DNA of 35,547 nt, taken from contig WJMA01000062.1 of assembly GCA_014728175.1 (NCBI GenBank), forward strand, positions 70,914-106,460, read 5' to 3'. The notes below the pieces were generated by a model. The model searched no databases. It saw only the letters and a list, made by a program, of their open reading frames with translations, and was not told the DNA's origin. Positions 33,393 through 35,547 of this stretch are shown here, piece by piece (the first letter of the stretch is position 1; every line of letters starts with the position of its first letter). The stretch comes from Candidatus Fermentibacterota bacterium. Lineage in GTDB: Bacteria > Fermentibacterota > Fermentibacteria > Fermentibacterales > JCC-6. Both the position numbers and the translations under genes were made by a program.

Positions 33393-34624
33393 CCGAGGGG
33401 GGTCAGGACGGTATCGTACCACAGCCTGTACTTCCGGTCTTCGTGCATCCTGGTTTGGCCTCCCTCCAGGTTCGGGTAGGAGTAGTTCTCCGACTTCGGA
33501 GCCTCAGGCCCCACGTAGCGGCGATGCAGAACCTGGCGTCCCTCAGAGGTGTAGAAGCTCTCCGCCGGAGTGCCGCCTTCCGTACCCCAGAATACGGCCA
33601 GGCAGCGGCCGTAATCGGTGTCTCCCACCTTCAGGCGCACCACCCGAGCTAAGTAATCCGCACCTCCTTCGCTGGAGTAGCTCCCGGGGAATAGTTCCTC
33701 TGCTCCGGCCATGAACGTGGTCGAAGGGTAAGACGCATCGGCGGTGACCCTCATCACCCACAGGTATCCTTCCTCCGTGGGACGGAAGTAATCCAGCACG
33801 TTGGGCTCGGCTGGCTCGCAGTCGGCATGCTCCACCAGTACCTCGAAGCACTCCTCTCCACATACCTCGACCTTCCGGACCACCCTTGTTCCTACGGTCA
33901 ACGTAAGTACCCCTCCCGGATAATCGAAGAACCTGCATCTCTCCGAGTGGCCCACCTCCAGGACCGTTCCGAAGTACAGACCGGGCCCTCTCGACTCAAC
34001 CTTCATCTCCTCTCCGGGAACCTCGGTAATCTCTATATCGGGTACCACCGATTCGGTACGTACGTTGCCAACTTCTTCCGACATCTCCCCCACCTCTTTC
34101 CGTAGCCTTCTCCGGCCTTCCCAGAGCCTGCTCTTCACCGTTCCCACCGGGATGTCCAGCCGCCGGGCTATGCTCTTCTGGCAGCGGCCCTCCAGGTAGT
34201 ACAACCTGGCCGTTTCCCTCAACCTGTGGCTCAAGCCGGAAAGCGCTTCCACGGCCATCCGCACCCGGTCGGCCGGCTCCTCCTCCAGGATGCCCGCCGG
34301 GTCGTCGGACGTATCCGCGATTCGATCTTCCCGCACCGGGACCATCCTGGGGCCCCTGGTAAGAAGATTACGGGCCTTGTTCAGCGCTATCTGCCTTACC
34401 CATCCTCCGAAGTTGTACGGAGGGCCCAGACGGTCCAGCTTGAGGTAGGCGGTCAGGAAAGCCTCCTGCACCACATCCTGGGCATCGGAAGCGCTCCGCA
34501 ACAGGGAAGTCATCTCCCGCAGTATGGCGCCCTGTTTACGCTCAACCAGCTCACAGAAAGCCTCGGCGCTGCCCCGGAGAGCTTGCCTTACCAGCCGGTC
34601 TTCGGTCTTCCTTTGCGTATCCAC
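33377..34624 (-). CDS. ECF-type sigma factor with fused ~220-residue C-terminal domain
   Basis: Sigma region 2 is at about residues 20-90 (AFCELVERKQGAIL, DAQDVVQEAFLTAYLKLDRL, GGWVRQIALNKARNLL). Region 4 is at about 125-180 (LRETARLYYLEGRCQKSIARRLDIPVGTVKSRLWEGRRRL). Residues ~195-415 are an extra soluble domain, rich in Glu and aromatics and ending GRQVLHRRYVGPEAPK and YRLWYDTVL. Similar DT-x-V, GR-x-VL-x-RRY strings occur in other ECF-linked domains, so it may act as an internal sensor or inhibitor; no anti-sigma gene is adjacent. The last residues GTGE and the TGA are encoded by the inserted repeat. GTG 34624 has GGAGG five bases upstream; the frame opens at GTG 34630. Confidence 0.85.
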   Translation of the reverse strand: MDTQRKTEDRLVRQALRGSAEAFCELVERKQGAILREMTSLLRSASDAQDVVQEAFLTAYLKLDRLGPPYNFGGWVRQIALNKARNLLTRGPRMVPVREDRIADTSDDPAGILEEEPADRVRMAVEALSGLSHRLRETARLYYLEGRCQKSIARRLDIPVGTVKSRLWEGRRRLRKEVGEMSEEVGNVRTESVVPDIEITEVPGEEMKVESRGPGLYFGTVLEVGHSERCRFFDYPGGVLTLTVGTRVVRKVEVCGEECFEVLVEHADCEPAEPNVLDYFRPTEEGYLWVMRVTADASYPSTTFMAGAEELFPGSYSSEGGADYLARVVRLKVGDTDYGRCLAVFWGTEGGTPAESFYTSEGRQVLHRRYVGPEAPKSENYSYPNLEGGQTRMHEDRKYRLWYDTVLTPLGGTGE

Positions 34625-34730
34625 TTCCACCTCCTCAACCCATCAACACGGAGAAGGAGGGTAGGTTCGATCGGCAAGCATTATAATACCCCGTAAACCG
34701 AATACACTGGCTTCTTACCTGGAGGGCAAG

Positions 34731-35126
34731 ATGAGCGTGGGTGGCATCGACGCCAAGGCTCTGCTGCAGAACGCCGAGATGAGCGGTCAGGTCTATCCGA
34801 TGAAGAAGAGCTGGAAACGGATGCAGATCTTCGCCGGAATCCTATGCTTCATCCTGATACTGACCATCCCCCTGGGCATCTGGATTATAGCCCGTGCCCG
34901 CAACGCCAAGGCCGGGATCACCAGGGAAGGCTTTGCCTTCAGGTACCTGCACACGGTCGGCTTCCACTGGAGCGATATGGAATCGGTAACCCTCAGCAAG
35001 GTAGGCGGCAGCGCCTACGGCGGAGGGTTGGCTGGCGCGGGTATCGCCGCCGCGGTCAGCAAGAAGACCATCGGTCTAAAGGGGCCCATGAACATCAAGC
35101 TAACGCTTTCGGGGACGGGGGAATGA
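34731..35126 (+). CDS. Small membrane protein, 3' end formed by repeat
   Basis: ATG 34731 has GGAGG seven bases upstream, and a TATAAT box lies at 34682-34687. The 131 residues contain one strong TM helix (MQIFAGILCFILILTIPLGIWIIARA) after a ~35-residue hydrophilic segment. A beta-rich part (FAFRYLHTVGFHWSDMESVTLSK), a Gly-rich loop and a strand that ends LTLSGTGE follow. The strand-rich part resembles a PH-like domain cut short. The final GTGE and TGA come from the repeat that starts at 35111, so the original C-terminus has probably been lost. Divergent from the sigma factor gene. Function unknown. Confidence 0.65.
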   Translation: MSVGGIDAKALLQNAEMSGQVYPMKKSWKRMQIFAGILCFILILTIPLGIWIIARARNAKAGITREGFAFRYLHTVGFHWSDMESVTLSKVGGSAYGGGLAGAGIAAAVSKKTIGLKGPMNIKLTLSGTGE

Positions 35127-35221
35127 TAAAACTGGAATAATCTGTACCCATTCTTCTGGGCCCTGTATCCCGGACCTACATGATAGGTGATTTATTTGGC
35201 GTTTAAAGTTCCCCCGTCCCC
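35111..35221 (-). repeat. 111-bp miniature inverted-repeat element, copy 2
   Basis: This is the inverted copy of 33285-33392. Its ends are GGGGACGGGGGAATGATAAA and GTTTAAAGTTCCCCCGTCCCC. On the minus strand the left 31 bases differ from copy 1 at two positions and the right 32 bases at one. The middle ~48 bases are unrelated. It lies between the small membrane protein gene, whose stop it supplies, and the next gene, whose ATG is only nine bases past its end. Confidence 0.85.
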
Positions 35222-35229
35222 ATCGTAGC

Positions 35230-35547
35230 ATGAACATCTTCGTGCTCGACCGCGACGTTCCCACCTGCGCCAGGTACCACGCCGACCGGCACGTGATCAA
35301 GATGATACTGGAGAGCACCCAGATGCTGTGCACTGTTATGCACCAGAACGGCATGGAGGCAACGTACAAGCCCACCCATCCCCACCATCCCTGCACCCTG
35401 TGGGCCGGAAGGTCGCTCTCCAACTGGAGGTGGCTCCGGAAGCTGGCGCTGTCTCTCAACGACGAGTTCAGGTTCCGTTTCCAAAGCCCCAAGGACCACA
35501 GCTCCGCCCTGGTGGCCAGAGAGTTGCCAGAACCGCCCATAGAGGAC
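35230..35547 (+). CDS. Conserved hypothetical protein, 5' part (runs off the window)
   Basis: The frame is open from ATG 35230 to the right edge (106 codons, no stop). It begins MNIFVLDRDVPTCARYHADR and continues HVIKMILESTQMLCTVMH. This opening, with the (D/H)xHVxKMxxExxQxL pattern, is familiar from conserved hypothetical proteins of bacteria and phages whose function I cannot state. Later TYKPTHPHHPCTLWAGRSLSNWRWL carries several His and Trp residues that could form a metal or nucleotide site. No Shine-Dalgarno is visible, because the preceding bases belong to the repeat element. Confidence 0.7.
   Translation, partial: MNIFVLDRDVPTCARYHADRHVIKMILESTQMLCTVMHQNGMEATYKPTHPHHPCTLWAGRSLSNWRWLRKLALSLNDEFRFRFQSPKDHSSALVARELPEPPIED

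Noticed and set aside
33285-35221. CRISPR array
   Set aside because: The repeats are few, occur in both orientations as paired ends of elements, and have no regular spacer arrangement.
1-35547. tRNA, rRNA or other structured RNA genes
   Set aside because: No cloverleaf with a conserved T-loop (GTTCGAATC) or rRNA segment was recognised by eye. A covariance-model search would be needed to exclude them.

Overview
The window looks like a chromosomal contig from an uncultured anaerobic bacterium of the FCB superphylum, possibly Fermentibacterota or a near relative. Four independent loci (at least five genes or fragments) carry secretion signals, and four end in a type IX secretion (T9SS)-style C-terminal sorting domain (PNP..., YDL.GR..., PGIY... 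pattern). The large electron-transfer operon is built of soluble Hdr/Frd-type iron-sulfur flavoproteins with no membrane anchor. There is no rRNA or marker gene, so the phylum call is weak.

Layout. 1-2332: the end of an unknown gene, an exported TPR-like protein and, on the opposite strand, a lipoprotein-like sulfatase-superfamily enzyme. 2560-5181: a DJ-1/PfpI protein, nicotinamidase and nicotinate phosphoribosyltransferase, an NAD salvage operon. 5303-9253: a radical SAM/B12-type protein, a TIM-barrel isomerase-like protein and an ABC-2 exporter pair, all tightly spaced. 9448-11694: a secreted Asp-box beta-propeller protein split by an in-frame TGA. 11926-13811: a baeRF-type protein and a two-TM protein. 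13818-17567 (minus): a carbohydrate ABC importer (MalG-like, MalF-like, lipoprotein binding protein) preceded by an exported nitroreductase. 17816-22067: a second Asp-box propeller protein, split by an in-frame TAG, and a third secreted propeller protein. 22420-28590: hdrA-hdrC-hdrB-frdB-frdA-like operon behind a promoter with a perfect TGTGA-N6-TCACA palindrome. 28619-34624 (minus): a lipoprotein, a gingipain-like C25 protein, three small exported proteins of unclear function and an ECF sigma factor with a fused C-terminal domain. 34731-35547: a small membrane protein and the start of a conserved hypothetical gene.

The most notable unit is the Hdr-Frd operon. A flavin-containing HdrA with a degenerate MvhD-like tail, HdrC and HdrB sit directly before an FrdB-like and an FrdA-like subunit. 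The arrangement predicts a soluble complex linking a fumarate/succinate-type flavin site to an Hdr electron-bifurcating or confurcating core, possibly under redox (Rex-like) or CRP/FNR-type control.

The window also holds two families of short dispersed repeats. One forms 108-111 bp elements with GGGGACGGGGGAA termini. Two copies sit at the 3' ends of genes and supply the last four codons (GTGE) and the stop codon of each. No transposase, CRISPR array, tRNA or rRNA was seen.
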